From positions 1 through 51,030 of the forward strand of contig CAZERD010000006.1 of NCBI GenBank assembly GCA_964515405.1: a DNA stretch of 51,030 nt. Reading direction: 5' to 3'. Source of the stretch: CAZERD01 sp964515405. GTDB lineage: Bacteria > Campylobacterota_A > Desulfurellia > Desulfurellales > CAZERD01. Below, in pieces: positions 35,900 through 44,795 of the stretch (positions are counted from its first letter, which is position 1; each line of letters opens with the position of its first letter). Below the pieces are notes generated by a model. That model did not search any database. It was not told the DNA's origin and saw only the letters and a program-made list of their open reading frames with translations. The translations under genes and the position numbers were made by a program.

Positions 35900-36492
35900 A
35901 GGGCTTAAGAATTTCAAACATATTGCTGATAATGTTCGTGGTGTGGTTTATATATGGGTGTTCTACAGTTCCTAACAATGTTATGCTTAGCAAACCTGAG
36001 AACTCCACAACAAGTACTCCACTATCCGGTACATCAACGGTCACCAAACCCTCCATAAATGCCACCCAAAAAACAACGGAAAGCGTCAACCCCCAAACTA
36101 CCAATATTGCAGAACTAACAAAGGGGTTAAAAACAACAATACATTTCAACTTCAACAGTTACCAAATAGAGCAAAAAATTGACAAATACGGCATAAATGA
36201 AAGTCCTATAGAAATACTCAACAGTATAGTTGTATTCATGAAAAAACACCCTAAGATCCACGTCAGAATAGAAGGAAACTGCGATAATAGAGGAACCCAG
36301 GAATACAATCTTGCTCTCGGTCAGAAGAGAGCAGATGCTGCAAAAAACTACCTTATATATAATGGAATTTCATCAAACAGAATTTCTACAGTTTCATTTG
36401 GTGAAAATAACCCCGTTGCAACGGGTAATAATGAAAGGGCTTGGGCAAAGAATAGAAGGGATGACTTTGTATTCTACTTTGTGAATAAATAA
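35896..36492 (+). CDS. pal: Pal-type peptidoglycan-associated lipoprotein, first copy
   Basis: A 198-residue lipoprotein: signal peptide with lipobox IYGC (cysteine near residue 22), a Thr/Ser/Pro-rich linker and an OmpA-C domain from about residue 75. The peptidoglycan-binding block 'IEGNCDNRGTQEYNLALGQKRADAAKNYL' keeps the aspartate and arginine that bind diaminopimelate. It anchors the outer membrane to the wall and binds TolB. A second, similar gene follows directly. Both have a short insertion with an I-D-K-[YW]-G-I core just after the 'HFNFN' strand. Confidence 0.92.
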   Translation: MKGLRISNILLIMFVVWFIYGCSTVPNNVMLSKPENSTTSTPLSGTSTVTKPSINATQKTTESVNPQTTNIAELTKGLKTTIHFNFNSYQIEQKIDKYGINESPIEILNSIVVFMKKHPKIHVRIEGNCDNRGTQEYNLALGQKRADAAKNYLIYNGISSNRISTVSFGENNPVATGNNERAWAKNRRDDFVFYFVNK

Positions 36493-36509
36493 ACACTGGG
36501 AGGTGCGGA

Positions 36510-37082
36510 ATGAAAAGGGGAGTTTTCAAAAAGGTTGGTGTATGGGCGGCATCAATCATGGCCGTCGGGTTTCTGGCTTATGGTTGTACAGCCAAAGGCC
36601 CATGCTGCAAAAAGCCTACAAGTGTAAAGGTCATAAAACCTGTACCAACGCAAGCTAAGGAAACAAGCAAGGTATGTGCACCACTTACCCAAGAGATAAA
36701 AAAAGTGTTTCAGGACATCCATTTCAACTTTAACAAATACAACCTCACATATATAGACAAATGGGGCATAAAACAAAACGTCCCGGCGGTTCTGGACAGA
36801 ATAGCCGAGTTCATGAAGAAACATCCTAAGGTTCAAGTTATTATAGAGGGCAACTGTGACCAAAGGGGAAGCGAAGAGTATAATCTCGCCCTTGGATGGA
36901 AAAGAGCAAACGCAGCCAAAAAATATCTTGTATCCAAAGGGATATCTCCAGATAGGATAAAAACTATTTCTTACGGAAAAGACAGACCTCTAAACCCAGC
37001 TAACAACGAGTATGCATGGGCACAGAACAGAAGAGACCACTTCGTTGTGTGCTACAATTGCATACCAAAGAAAAAAAAGTAA
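36510..37082 (+). CDS. Pal-type peptidoglycan-associated lipoprotein, second copy
   Basis: A 190-residue tandem relative of the preceding gene: lipobox LAYGC (cysteine near residue 26), a short Cys-containing linker (GPCCKKP) and an OmpA-C domain with 'IEGNCDQRGSEEYNLALGWKRANAAKKYL'. The shared insertion and nearly identical binding block point to tandem duplication, but the linkers are unrelated and the extra cysteines occur only here. GGGAGGTG precedes the ATG. Which copy serves as the main Tol partner cannot be told. Confidence 0.9.
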   Translation: MKRGVFKKVGVWAASIMAVGFLAYGCTAKGPCCKKPTSVKVIKPVPTQAKETSKVCAPLTQEIKKVFQDIHFNFNKYNLTYIDKWGIKQNVPAVLDRIAEFMKKHPKVQVIIEGNCDQRGSEEYNLALGWKRANAAKKYLVSKGISPDRIKTISYGKDRPLNPANNEYAWAQNRRDHFVVCYNCIPKKKK

Positions 37083-37097
37083 TTTAAGTAGTTAGCC

Positions 37098-37931
37098 ATG
37101 AAGACAAAACACTTATTTATTACGGTTCTTTCACTTGTCATACTGTTAGCGGTATCGGGGTTGGTTTATGCCCAACCCCAATCTCAAAATCCATACTCAC
37201 TTGACATGAAGGTTTATCAGAACACGCAGGCCATAAATGACCTAAGAAGCAGAGAAGCCCAACTGTATCTAAAACTTGAAAATCTGTTAGTGAAGTATGG
37301 TGAAATAAAAGGGCAACTGGAGGAACTTTCAAGAAGACTTACAATCCTTGAAGAGAAACTAAACCAAACAGCACCCACAGTCCCAATGGAGTCTCTACCA
37401 TCATCTCCAAATAAAGCGAAACAGCAGTCTTCAAAAAAGCCCCAAAAAATAAACATAAACAGAGCTTTAGCCCACATAAAGAGCAACATTGAGAAACAGC
37501 AAGCACTAACAAAGAAACACAAAACTCCAAAAAAACGACTTCAAACGCTCCCACCGGACGAATTAGCATACAAGGAGGCCAAAAAAGTGTATGACTCCGG
37601 GAAATATAACGAGGCAATAAAGCTCTTCAAGGAGTTCAAGAAGAAGTTTCCCAAATCAGCTTACGTCCCCAATGCCATATTCTATATAGCACAATCCTAT
37701 TACAAAAAGGGAGAGTTTGACAAAGCAATTATAAACTACGACTATTTGATAAATACTTATCCAAACAGCAACAAAACACCAGATGCTACCTTAAAAGAAG
37801 GAATTTCCTTTATAAAATTGGGTGATGTAGTAGATGGGAAATATCTACTGGAAAAAGTTATTCAACAGTATCCCAACAGCCCGCAAGCACAAGCAGCGGC
37901 CCTCTACTTGAGGAAACTTTCAAAGAAGTAA
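37098..37931 (+). CDS. cpoB: CpoB/YbgF-like periplasmic coiled-coil TPR protein
   Basis: A 277-residue exported protein: a signal peptide ending near residue 26, a coiled-coil region (about 35-95), a Lys/Pro/Gln-rich linker, and C-terminal Tol-Pal-type TPRs from about 155 ('YKEAKKVYDSGKYNEAIKLFKEFKKKFPKSAYVPNAIFYIAQSYYKKGEFDKAI...' in outline). CpoB coordinates outer-membrane constriction with septal wall synthesis and is normally the last tol-pal gene, as here. Its stop codon (TAATG) overlaps the dxs start. Confidence 0.93.
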   Translation: MKTKHLFITVLSLVILLAVSGLVYAQPQSQNPYSLDMKVYQNTQAINDLRSREAQLYLKLENLLVKYGEIKGQLEELSRRLTILEEKLNQTAPTVPMESLPSSPNKAKQQSSKKPQKININRALAHIKSNIEKQQALTKKHKTPKKRLQTLPPDELAYKEAKKVYDSGKYNEAIKLFKEFKKKFPKSAYVPNAIFYIAQSYYKKGEFDKAIINYDYLINTYPNSNKTPDATLKEGISFIKLGDVVDGKYLLEKVIQQYPNSPQAQAAALYLRKLSKK

Positions 37932-39787
37932 TGCTTGAAAAAATCAACTCACCCAAGGATCTTAAAAGACTTGACGTAAAGAAACTTGAAGGATTAGCAA
38001 AAGAAATAAGGGAACTTATGGTGGAGGTGACCTCTAAAAAGGGAGGTCACCTTGCTTCCTCCCTGGGAGCTGTAGAGTTAACACTTGCATTACACTTCTG
38101 CTTTAACACCCCTTTTGACAAAATAGTGTGGGACGTGGGGCACCAAACATACGCCCACAAGATAATTACTGGGAGAAAAGACAGATTTCATACTCTCCGC
38201 CAACTCGGCGGCATAAGCGGTTTCCCCAAAACAGAGGAAAGTGAATACGATACATTCAATGTTGGACACTCAAGCACATCAATAGCAGCAGCATGCGGTA
38301 TGGCAGTAGCAAGGGATTTGAAAGGTGGAAAAGAAAAGGTCGTAGCCGTCGTTGGTGATGGTTCCTTATCAAGTGGCATAGCCTACGAAGGCCTTAACAA
38401 CGCAGGAATCTTGGATACGGATATAATAGTGGTCCTAAACGACAATAACATGTCAATATCTCCCTCTCTTGGTGCAATTTCAACTTATCTCTCAAAAAAA
38501 ATGACAGGGCCAATCTATAACAAACTCAGGGATGAAATAGAGAGAGTAATAAAAAGTCTACCCATACCAAGAGAACCCACACTAAAGCTCGCACGAAAAA
38601 TAGAAGAATCCTTCAAGTTCTTTTCACCGGGTTTGCTGTTCGAAGAACTCGGCTTCAAGTACTTTGGCCCAGTAAACTCAGAGAAACTGGAAGACCTAAT
38701 AAAAGTGCTCAATAACGTTAAAAAGCTTCATGGTCCTGTACTGGTACATGTGCTCACAAAAAAAGGAAAAGGATATAAACCAGCAGAGGAAAATCCGTCC
38801 GTATTCCACGGCGTAGGACCATTTAATATAAAAACAGGCTCCTTCATCAAGAAGGAGGGAGCACGCCCCAGCTACTCAACAATATTCTCGGAGTGTATTA
38901 AGGAGGAAATGTCTAAAAACAAAAGAATAATAGCCATAACGGCAGCTATGTCTTTGGGCACAGGGTTAGAAACAGTAAAAGAACAGTACCCAGATAGGGT
39001 ATTCGATGTTGGTATAGCAGAACAATATGCAGTTACGTTCGCAGCAGGACTCGCCATAAGTGGGATGAAACCAGTGGTAGCCATTTACTCTACTTTTCTA
39101 CAGAGAGCTTATGACCAAATAATACACGACGTAGCCTTACAAAATCTACCAGTACTCTTTGCCATAGATAGAGCTGGCATAGTAGGAGAAGATGGCGAAA
39201 CCCATCAGGGCATATTTGATATATCCTATCTCTCTTGTATACCCAACATGGTAGTATCAGCACCAAAGGATTCCAGGGAGCTAAAAGCAATTATCCAAAC
39301 AGGTTTAAACTACGACGGACCTTTTGCTGTGAGATACCCAAGGGGAGAATCAGAGGATTTCGGAGATGACTTATTGGACTCTGTTCAAATAGGGAAGTGG
39401 CAAACAATAACCCCAGGAAATGATGTAGCTATACTCGCTGTAGGAAGCACCGTAAGGGAGTCCATAATTGCATCCGAGCAATTGAGGGAAAACGGAATAA
39501 GCACAGAAGTAGTTAACGCAAGATTTATAAAGCCGCTAGATGAGAAATACCTATCAGCAATCTCAAGATTCAAAGCTGTAGTAACAGTGGAAGAAAATGT
39601 AAAAATCGGTGGATTTGGATCTCAAGTAGCACAATACCTACTAGAACGTGGAATACATGTACCATTTTCAAGCATTGCACTGCCAGATAAATACATAGAA
39701 CACGGCACAATGCAGCAATTGAGAAAAATCTACGGACTCACCTCAGGTAACATTTCAAGGGTGGTAAAATCCCTCTTATCAAGATAG
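37931..39787 (+). CDS. dxs: 1-deoxy-D-xylulose-5-phosphate synthase
   Basis: A TPP enzyme joining pyruvate and glyceraldehyde-3-phosphate, the first step of the MEP isoprenoid pathway. The 618 residues include 'WDVGHQTYAHKIITGR', the TPP/Mg motif 'VGDGSLSSGIAYEGLNNAG' ending near 'NDNNMSIS', and 'DRAGIVGEDGETHQGIFDISYL'. Length and motifs are standard. The ATG overlaps the stop of cpoB. The last 58 bases overlap the 3' end of the opposite-strand methyltransferase gene. Confidence 0.98.
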   Translation: MLEKINSPKDLKRLDVKKLEGLAKEIRELMVEVTSKKGGHLASSLGAVELTLALHFCFNTPFDKIVWDVGHQTYAHKIITGRKDRFHTLRQLGGISGFPKTEESEYDTFNVGHSSTSIAAACGMAVARDLKGGKEKVVAVVGDGSLSSGIAYEGLNNAGILDTDIIVVLNDNNMSISPSLGAISTYLSKKMTGPIYNKLRDEIERVIKSLPIPREPTLKLARKIEESFKFFSPGLLFEELGFKYFGPVNSEKLEDLIKVLNNVKKLHGPVLVHVLTKKGKGYKPAEENPSVFHGVGPFNIKTGSFIKKEGARPSYSTIFSECIKEEMSKNKRIIAITAAMSLGTGLETVKEQYPDRVFDVGIAEQYAVTFAAGLAISGMKPVVAIYSTFLQRAYDQIIHDVALQNLPVLFAIDRAGIVGEDGETHQGIFDISYLSCIPNMVVSAPKDSRELKAIIQTGLNYDGPFAVRYPRGESEDFGDDLLDSVQIGKWQTITPGNDVAILAVGSTVRESIIASEQLRENGISTEVVNARFIKPLDEKYLSAISRFKAVVTVEENVKIGGFGSQVAQYLLERGIHVPFSSIALPDKYIEHGTMQQLRKIYGLTSGNISRVVKSLLSR

Positions 39788-40419
39788 ATAGGTTCTCTGA
39801 ACACTACATGGTGATGAGTACCAAATTGAGCATCGACTAGAAAATACGATGCGTTCTTACCGCTACTCCCATATACCGGAGTTATACATTTCACACCAAA
39901 TCCAATACCATCAAGGATCAAAAATGCCTCAACAGCTCTCGTGGGATGGTAGGAAAATCTCAACCAACCCTTTGTCTTAAGAATCCTTCTGAATGCCAAA
40001 AGTGCATTTTTAAACGAGTCCCTCTCAAACTTCTCCCTATAAAACCTCTTAGAAACCCTATACGCACCAGCATAAAAATAGGGTGGATTTGTAACCACCA
40101 AATCCACGGAATTGGTTTCTATGCTTCCCAGACCGACTATTTTAGCACAGGAAGAAACTCCATTCATCTCAATATTCTGTCTCAGGACCTCGACAAACCC
40201 ATTATTTATCTCTACAGCATACACTGTACTCCCTTCAGGGAGACACCTGCAGAGCAATATAGCAATTACACCACACCCACTGCCAAAATCAACCACTACC
40301 TTTGGAGAAACAAACCTAGGGAGTGTAGAAACAATAACGAAAGGTTCAGAAGAAAAACGATAGCCCTCCTTGGGCTGCAAAAACTTTACCCACCCAAAGT
40401 CACTGAGAACAACATCCAC
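39730..40419 (-). CDS. TrmN6/YfiC-like tRNA1(Val) A37 N6-methyltransferase
   Basis: A 229-residue class I SAM-dependent methyltransferase. Motif I reads 'VVVDFGSGCGVIAILLC' (about residues 40-56), the acidic motif follows in 'VYAVEIN', and the amino-methylating motif NPPY is near residue 110. The opening 'QPKEGYRFSSEPFVI' matches the 'Q...GyRfs.D..LLa' start of TrmN6-type enzymes. The tRNA substrate is by homology only. It starts with GTG at 40419, is last in the minus-strand run, and its final 58 bases overlap dxs. Confidence 0.85.
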   Translation of the reverse strand: MDVVLSDFGWVKFLQPKEGYRFSSEPFVIVSTLPRFVSPKVVVDFGSGCGVIAILLCRCLPEGSTVYAVEINNGFVEVLRQNIEMNGVSSCAKIVGLGSIETNSVDLVVTNPPYFYAGAYRVSKRFYREKFERDSFKNALLAFRRILKTKGWLRFSYHPTRAVEAFLILDGIGFGVKCITPVYGSSGKNASYFLVDAQFGTHHHVVFREPIYLDKRDFTTLEMLPEVSP

Positions 40420-40422
40420 AAG

Positions 40423-40437
40423 TTTACATAATGTAAA
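40423..40437. repeat. Perfect 7-bp inverted repeat in the lpxC-methyltransferase gap
   Basis: TTTACAT-A-ATGTAAA lies in the 21-base gap between the lpxC stop and the methyltransferase GTG. It has the form of a small operator but also of an AT-rich chance palindrome. The stem is weak and lacks a T-run, so it is not a convincing terminator. Confidence 0.35.
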
Positions 40438-40440
40438 TTA

Positions 40441-41349
40441 TCAGAAGTTAACCTCAGCCCCCGCAGAAAATATCAGGGATTCCACCATCCTTTCCCTTGA
40501 GGGGCTACCAACAACCTCATAGTTTTTCCTATCTGACAACACCGTTCTAACAAGCTTGTGATTGATGGCATGGCCAGACCTATAACCTATGTACTTACCC
40601 TTTATATCATACCCCATAACAGAAAGATCGCCTATAGCGTCAAGTATTTTATGCCTAACAAACTCATCCTCATATCTCAATGGATCATCATTGATAATCC
40701 CATACTCATCAATCACCACTGCATTATCCAAGCTACCTCCCAGAGCCATGTTGTTGGCCTGAAGGAATTCTATATCCTTCAAAAAGCCAAAAGTCCTTGC
40801 CTTACTAATCTCGTTCACAAATGTTAGTTCTGTCACATGTATATCTAGTCTTTGTTTACCAACAAAGGCATTATCAAATTTTATCGAATACTTTATACTG
40901 AAATCCCGTGAGGGTATCATAGCGGCAAACCTTCCTGACTCTCTCACTGAAACAGGTCTCTTGATTATAATAACAGGTTTATACTCATCAAGCTCAACAA
41001 TACCAGCAGTCTTTATTAAATAAACCCACGGGGCAGAAGAGCCATCCATTATAGGAATCTCCTCTCCCCACACCCTCACAAGCACATTGTCTATACCCAG
41101 TCCATAGAGAGCAGCCATAAGATGCTCTACAGTCCTTACGCGGACCCCGCTATCACCTATGGTCGTAGCCAGTTGAGTATCAATAACGGACTCCCACGAG
41201 AGCTTGATAGCCTTTCCGTGTTCCTCATTGTAAAATGTGACTCCGCTATTGGGACCCAACGGCTCTATATGAACTTTACATTTCTTCCCACAGTGAACAC
41301 CAACCCCCGATGCTGTTATATCACTCTTTATTGTCCTCTGTTTCCTCAT
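40441..41349 (-). CDS. lpxC: UDP-3-O-acyl-N-acetylglucosamine deacetylase LpxC
   Basis: The committed zinc-dependent step of lipid A synthesis. The 302 residues carry 'TVEHLMAALYGLGIDN' (zinc histidine), 'IPIMDGSSAPWV', 'RTFGFLKDIEFLQANNMALGGSLDNAVV' and the C-terminal 'RHKILDAIGDLSVMGY' and 'SGHAINHKLVR' with the other zinc ligands and the catalytic histidine. AAGGGG precedes the ATG. Its presence shows that the cell makes LPS. Confidence 0.97.
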   Translation of the reverse strand: MRKQRTIKSDITASGVGVHCGKKCKVHIEPLGPNSGVTFYNEEHGKAIKLSWESVIDTQLATTIGDSGVRVRTVEHLMAALYGLGIDNVLVRVWGEEIPIMDGSSAPWVYLIKTAGIVELDEYKPVIIIKRPVSVRESGRFAAMIPSRDFSIKYSIKFDNAFVGKQRLDIHVTELTFVNEISKARTFGFLKDIEFLQANNMALGGSLDNAVVIDEYGIINDDPLRYEDEFVRHKILDAIGDLSVMGYDIKGKYIGYRSGHAINHKLVRTVLSDRKNYEVVGSPSRERMVESLIFSAGAEVNF

Positions 41350-41360
41350 GCTTATACCCC

Positions 41361-42473
41361 TTACTTTAAATAATTATTTATAAAGTATCCAAACATATAC
41401 TCAGAGTCGTGAGGTCCAGGAGCTGCCTCAGGATGATACTGAACCGATACTACAGGATACTCTTTATGTCTGAACCCTTCAACCGTGTTGTCGTTAAGAT
41501 TAACATGAGTTACCTCAAACCCCTTTTCTTCCGCACTGTTCCACTCCACAGCATAGTTATGATTCTGAGAAGTGGTATATATCCTGCCTGTGGTTATATC
41601 CCTAACCGGATGATTACCCCCGTGATGACCAAACTTCATCTTATATACATCTACACCAAAGCACCTAGCTATAATCTGATGCCCGAAGCATATACCAAAC
41701 ACAGGATACCTTTTTAGTATCTCCCTCATACTCTCAACTACACTGTCCGGCACCCCCCTTGGATCACCCGGACCATTCGAAAAAAACACAAAATCGGGGC
41801 TCAACTTCCTGATAATCTCAAATCCAGTATATGCTGGAACCACAATTACGTCAAGCCCATATCTGTAAAAATACCTTAAAGAATTAAATTTAACACCGAA
41901 ATCAATAACTACTACTCTTCTATTAATCTTGACAGGAAAATCTTTAAGCACCAATGGCTTTCCTTTCCACACATAGGGAAACCTTGTTGTAACATATTTA
42001 ACCATATCCTTTCCAACTATGGAATCAGAGGAATCCAGCAACTCCCTCAACTTGGATGAATCATGAACTTCAGAACTTATTATACCCTTCATCGAACCAT
42101 ACATCCTGAGCACCCTGGTAAGTTTTCTCGTATCAACCCTAGCAATGCCAACAACATTGTGCACCTTCATGTATTCATCCAGTGTCCACTCTGACCTGAA
42201 ATTGGATCTTATCCTGGAATAGTTTCTCACAACAAAACCTTCAACAAATATTTTTCCTGACTCAACGTCCTCTTTATTCGTCCCATAGTTGCCTATCTCT
42301 GTATACGTCATTGTGACTATTTGCCCCTTATAGGAAGGATCGGTGAGTATCTCTTGGTAACCCGTTATAGCAGTGTTGAAAACTACCTCCCCAACACGAG
42401 TCCCAGAGCTCCCAAAAGATTCCCCTGAAAAAAAACTCCCATCTTCAAGCAAAAGTGACGCCCTATTCACCAC
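41361..42473 (-). CDS. carA: Carbamoyl-phosphate synthase, small (glutaminase) subunit
   Basis: Hydrolyses glutamine and channels ammonia to CarB for arginine and pyrimidine synthesis. The 370 residues begin with the CarA domain ('LLLEDGSFFSGESFGSSGTRVGEVVFNTAITGYQEILTDPSY' in outline) and end in a class I amidotransferase with the nucleophile in 'FGICFGHQIIARCFG' (cysteine near 258) and the His/Glu pair in 'VQYHPEAAPGPHDS'. carB is not adjacent. Two consecutive GTG codons at 42473 and 42470 are possible starts. It overlaps the DUF507 gene by 11 bases. Confidence 0.97.
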   Translation of the reverse strand: MVNRASLLLEDGSFFSGESFGSSGTRVGEVVFNTAITGYQEILTDPSYKGQIVTMTYTEIGNYGTNKEDVESGKIFVEGFVVRNYSRIRSNFRSEWTLDEYMKVHNVVGIARVDTRKLTRVLRMYGSMKGIISSEVHDSSKLRELLDSSDSIVGKDMVKYVTTRFPYVWKGKPLVLKDFPVKINRRVVVIDFGVKFNSLRYFYRYGLDVIVVPAYTGFEIIRKLSPDFVFFSNGPGDPRGVPDSVVESMREILKRYPVFGICFGHQIIARCFGVDVYKMKFGHHGGNHPVRDITTGRIYTTSQNHNYAVEWNSAEEKGFEVTHVNLNDNTVEGFRHKEYPVVSVQYHPEAAPGPHDSEYMFGYFINNYLK

Positions 42474-42747
42474 CCATTAACCTCTTTCCCATTTCCTCTT
42501 CGTATAATTTTCTGAACATTACCTCCCACTCACTGCTACCTGGAATTACATTCTTTTTCCTCTTCGCTATGCTGTCTGAAACAATTTTATATACCTCGTC
42601 CTCATAGTCAAAATATTTATCCATTACCTCTATAATCACATTCCTTACGGACTCCTCTTTCACAAGAAAGGTCACCGCTTCTTTATCCTTGAGGCTGTCA
42701 ATGATTTCCTTTGAAAGTTTCCTTATCCTACCCTTGGAATACCTCAT
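42463..42747 (-). CDS. DUF507 family protein, second copy
   Basis: A 94-residue charged helical protein ('MRYSKGRIRKLSKEIIDSL', '...YEEEMGKRLM') of DUF507, function unknown. It overlaps the preceding DUF507 gene by four bases (ATGA) and carA by 11. DUF507 genes occur mostly in Aquificota and delta-type lineages, often as this head-to-tail pair, which is a modest taxonomic hint. No catalytic motif is visible; two small subunits of one complex is a reasonable guess. Confidence 0.8.
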   Translation of the reverse strand: MRYSKGRIRKLSKEIIDSLKDKEAVTFLVKEESVRNVIIEVMDKYFDYEDEVYKIVSDSIAKRKKNVIPGSSEWEVMFRKLYEEEMGKRLMGGE

Positions 42748-43025
42748 AGCAAAAATCCTTCCTGTTTAGCAATCTTCCTCTTGGCCATTATGAACAACTT
42801 GGACGAATCAACACCCTTATTCTCTATCTCACTGGAAAACTGATGTAGCAACTCCTTGGTTTTTTGGTCTATCCTCTTCTCCTCTTTAGCATTTTCCGCA
42901 AGAACTCCTGCTATGATAGATTTAACTACAGAAACATCCTTATTTAGCTTAATCATCCTGCGGGAGATAAGATTCATAGCTATCTTATCAGCCAGAAGAT
43001 TTATCTCGGCCATCTTTAAAGCCAT
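42744..43025 (-). CDS. DUF507 family protein, first copy
   Basis: A 93-residue charged helical protein beginning 'MALKMAEINLLADKIAMNLIS', similar in size and helix pattern to the next gene, with which it shares a four-base overlap. A GGGGGTAAAG ribosome binding site supports the first ATG at 43025; a second in-frame ATG lies four codons on. Function unknown. Confidence 0.78.
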   Translation of the reverse strand: MALKMAEINLLADKIAMNLISRRMIKLNKDVSVVKSIIAGVLAENAKEEKRIDQKTKELLHQFSSEIENKGVDSSKLFIMAKRKIAKQEGFLL

Positions 43026-43034
43026 CTTTACCCC

Positions 43035-43625
43035 CTAAAGCTTAAGCTTATTCTCGGTCCTAGTAAATATTCTACGCAAATTTTCCCTATGAGTAAACAA
43101 CATTAATGCATAGAAAAACAATACAAGCACATATATATCAGGTTTTTTTACAGCAACAGCAACCAAAGCAACAATCAAAAAAGAACTTAAAGCCGCCACC
43201 GATGAATATCTCGTGGTTACCAATATAAGTATCCAAATACTCATACCCAACAAAGCCACATAAGGAGCAATAAACACCGTCACGCCGTAGGTGGTAGCAA
43301 CACCTTTACCCCCCTTAAAACCAAGAAACACACTAAAATCATGTCCCAGAACCGCACCTATGGAAGCAACAACATAGCACCATTTGAGAGCTTCAAACAC
43401 CAAACAGAAAATAAACACAGCAACAAAACCTTTGGCCACATCCAGAAAGAGCGTAAGAAAGCCCGCCTTTCTACCTAAGGCCCTATAGATGTTTGTGGCA
43501 CCTATATTGCCACTCCCTACCTTCCTTATATCAACACCATGCGCCCTGGCTATTATGTAACCATTGGGGATGCTCCCTATGAGAAAGGAACAAACAAAGA
43601 TTAAGAAATAAACAGCATATTCCAA
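43035..43625 (-). CDS. plsY: Acyl-phosphate:glycerol-3-phosphate acyltransferase PlsY
   Basis: A 196-residue membrane enzyme that makes lysophosphatidic acid from acyl-phosphate. The conserved 'GSIPNGYIIARAHGVDIRKVGSGNIGATNIYRALG' opening, 'LDVAKGFVAV' and 'GHDFSVFLGFKGGKGVATTYG' loops are intact, and five or more hydrophobic helices are visible. It follows ftsZ by three bases. Confidence 0.96.
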   Translation of the reverse strand: MEYAVYFLIFVCSFLIGSIPNGYIIARAHGVDIRKVGSGNIGATNIYRALGRKAGFLTLFLDVAKGFVAVFIFCLVFEALKWCYVVASIGAVLGHDFSVFLGFKGGKGVATTYGVTVFIAPYVALLGMSIWILILVTTRYSSVAALSSFLIVALVAVAVKKPDIYVLVLFFYALMLFTHRENLRRIFTRTENKLKL

Positions 43626-43628
43626 AGT

Positions 43629-44780
43629 TCAACCCTCATTTTCATCCCTTGGTTTCCTTTTTCTTATGAAAGCGGGTATATCGAGCTCATTGTCTATAGG
43701 CATATCAGATTTTTGCCTTATATCATTTATAAGCTTCTTCCTATGTAAATTCTCAAAGTTCCCTATATTCCTCCTTACCCTTCCAGAAGCAGCAGCGGGG
43801 GAAAATCCGGTAGCTATTATTGTTATCTTAACTTTATCCTTCAAAGACTCATCCAAGACAAACCCATATTTAAAGAGAGCCTCTTCATTCATATTTTCTC
43901 TTATTATCGAGGTGGCCTCATTCAATTCCTCAAGCCCAAAATTTTCACTAGCCGTTATATTCATAATGATACCCTTGGCTCCCCTTATATCAGCATTTTC
44001 TATCAGCGGATTTGATATGGCCATCTCTGTAGCTGTTCTCACCCTGTTATCGCTTGCGCTACCGGAAGCTTCACCTATCCCCATCAAAGCTACACCTCTT
44101 TCGCTCATAATGGTTTTTACATCTGCGAAATCTATATTAATAATAATTTGAGATCTATCATCGGGTTTCTCAACAAGGTCAACAATACTCTGAACTGCCT
44201 GCCTCAAAACATCATCCGCCTTTTTAAAAGCATCAAATAGAGTAAGATTCCTATAAACATCAAACAGTTTTTGATTAGGTATAACTATGATGCTGTCTAC
44301 AACCTCTTTAAGTTCATCTATTCCCTTATTGGCTATATCCTGCTTGAATTTACCTTCAAAATCAAACGGCTTCGTAACCACAGCTATCGTAAGTATATTC
44401 AACTCCTTGGCAACCTTGGCTATAACTGGAGAAGCTCCTGTCCCCGTTCCACCACCCATTCCCGCCGCTATAAATACCATATCCGAACCACGAATAATTG
44501 AACGGAGTTCTTCCACATTTTCCTCCGCAGCCACCCTACCCCTCTCAGGATCAGTGCCTGCACCAAGCCCCCGGGTCAACTCCTTACCTATTTGCACTTT
44601 AACTTCGGCAAGGGAAGAATTAAGAGCTTTTAAATCTGTATTAACATTTATAAACTCAACATGTTTTACACCATGCCTTACCATATTACTAACAGCGTTT
44701 CCACCACCCCCACCAACACCTATAACCTTTATGATAGCACCATCTATGTTCTCAACCGTCTCTTTCTCAAGCTTAGCCAT
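43629..44780 (-). CDS. ftsZ: Cell division GTPase FtsZ
   Basis: A tubulin-like GTPase forming the Z ring. About 383 residues with 'IKVIGVGGGGGNAVSNM' at the start, the tubulin signature GGGTGTGASPV near residue 108, the T7 loop 'NIDFADVKTIM' and a C-terminal linker ending in 'DIPAFIRKRKPRDENEG', which holds the conserved D-I-P-x-F-I-R peptide that binds FtsA and ZipA-type partners. The ATG at 44780, right after GGGGTAAGGGAA, is preferred over an in-frame TTG at 44795. Confidence 0.97.
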   Translation of the reverse strand: MAKLEKETVENIDGAIIKVIGVGGGGGNAVSNMVRHGVKHVEFINVNTDLKALNSSLAEVKVQIGKELTRGLGAGTDPERGRVAAEENVEELRSIIRGSDMVFIAAGMGGGTGTGASPVIAKVAKELNILTIAVVTKPFDFEGKFKQDIANKGIDELKEVVDSIIVIPNQKLFDVYRNLTLFDAFKKADDVLRQAVQSIVDLVEKPDDRSQIIINIDFADVKTIMSERGVALMGIGEASGSASDNRVRTATEMAISNPLIENADIRGAKGIIMNITASENFGLEELNEATSIIRENMNEEALFKYGFVLDESLKDKVKITIIATGFSPAAASGRVRRNIGNFENLHRKKLINDIRQKSDMPIDNELDIPAFIRKRKPRDENEG

Positions 44781-44795
44781 TTCCCTTACCCCCAA

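Noticed and set aside
37217..39290. Several open frames antisense to cpoB and dxs
   Set aside because: They lack ribosome binding sites and recognisable domains, and the plus-strand genes are unambiguous.
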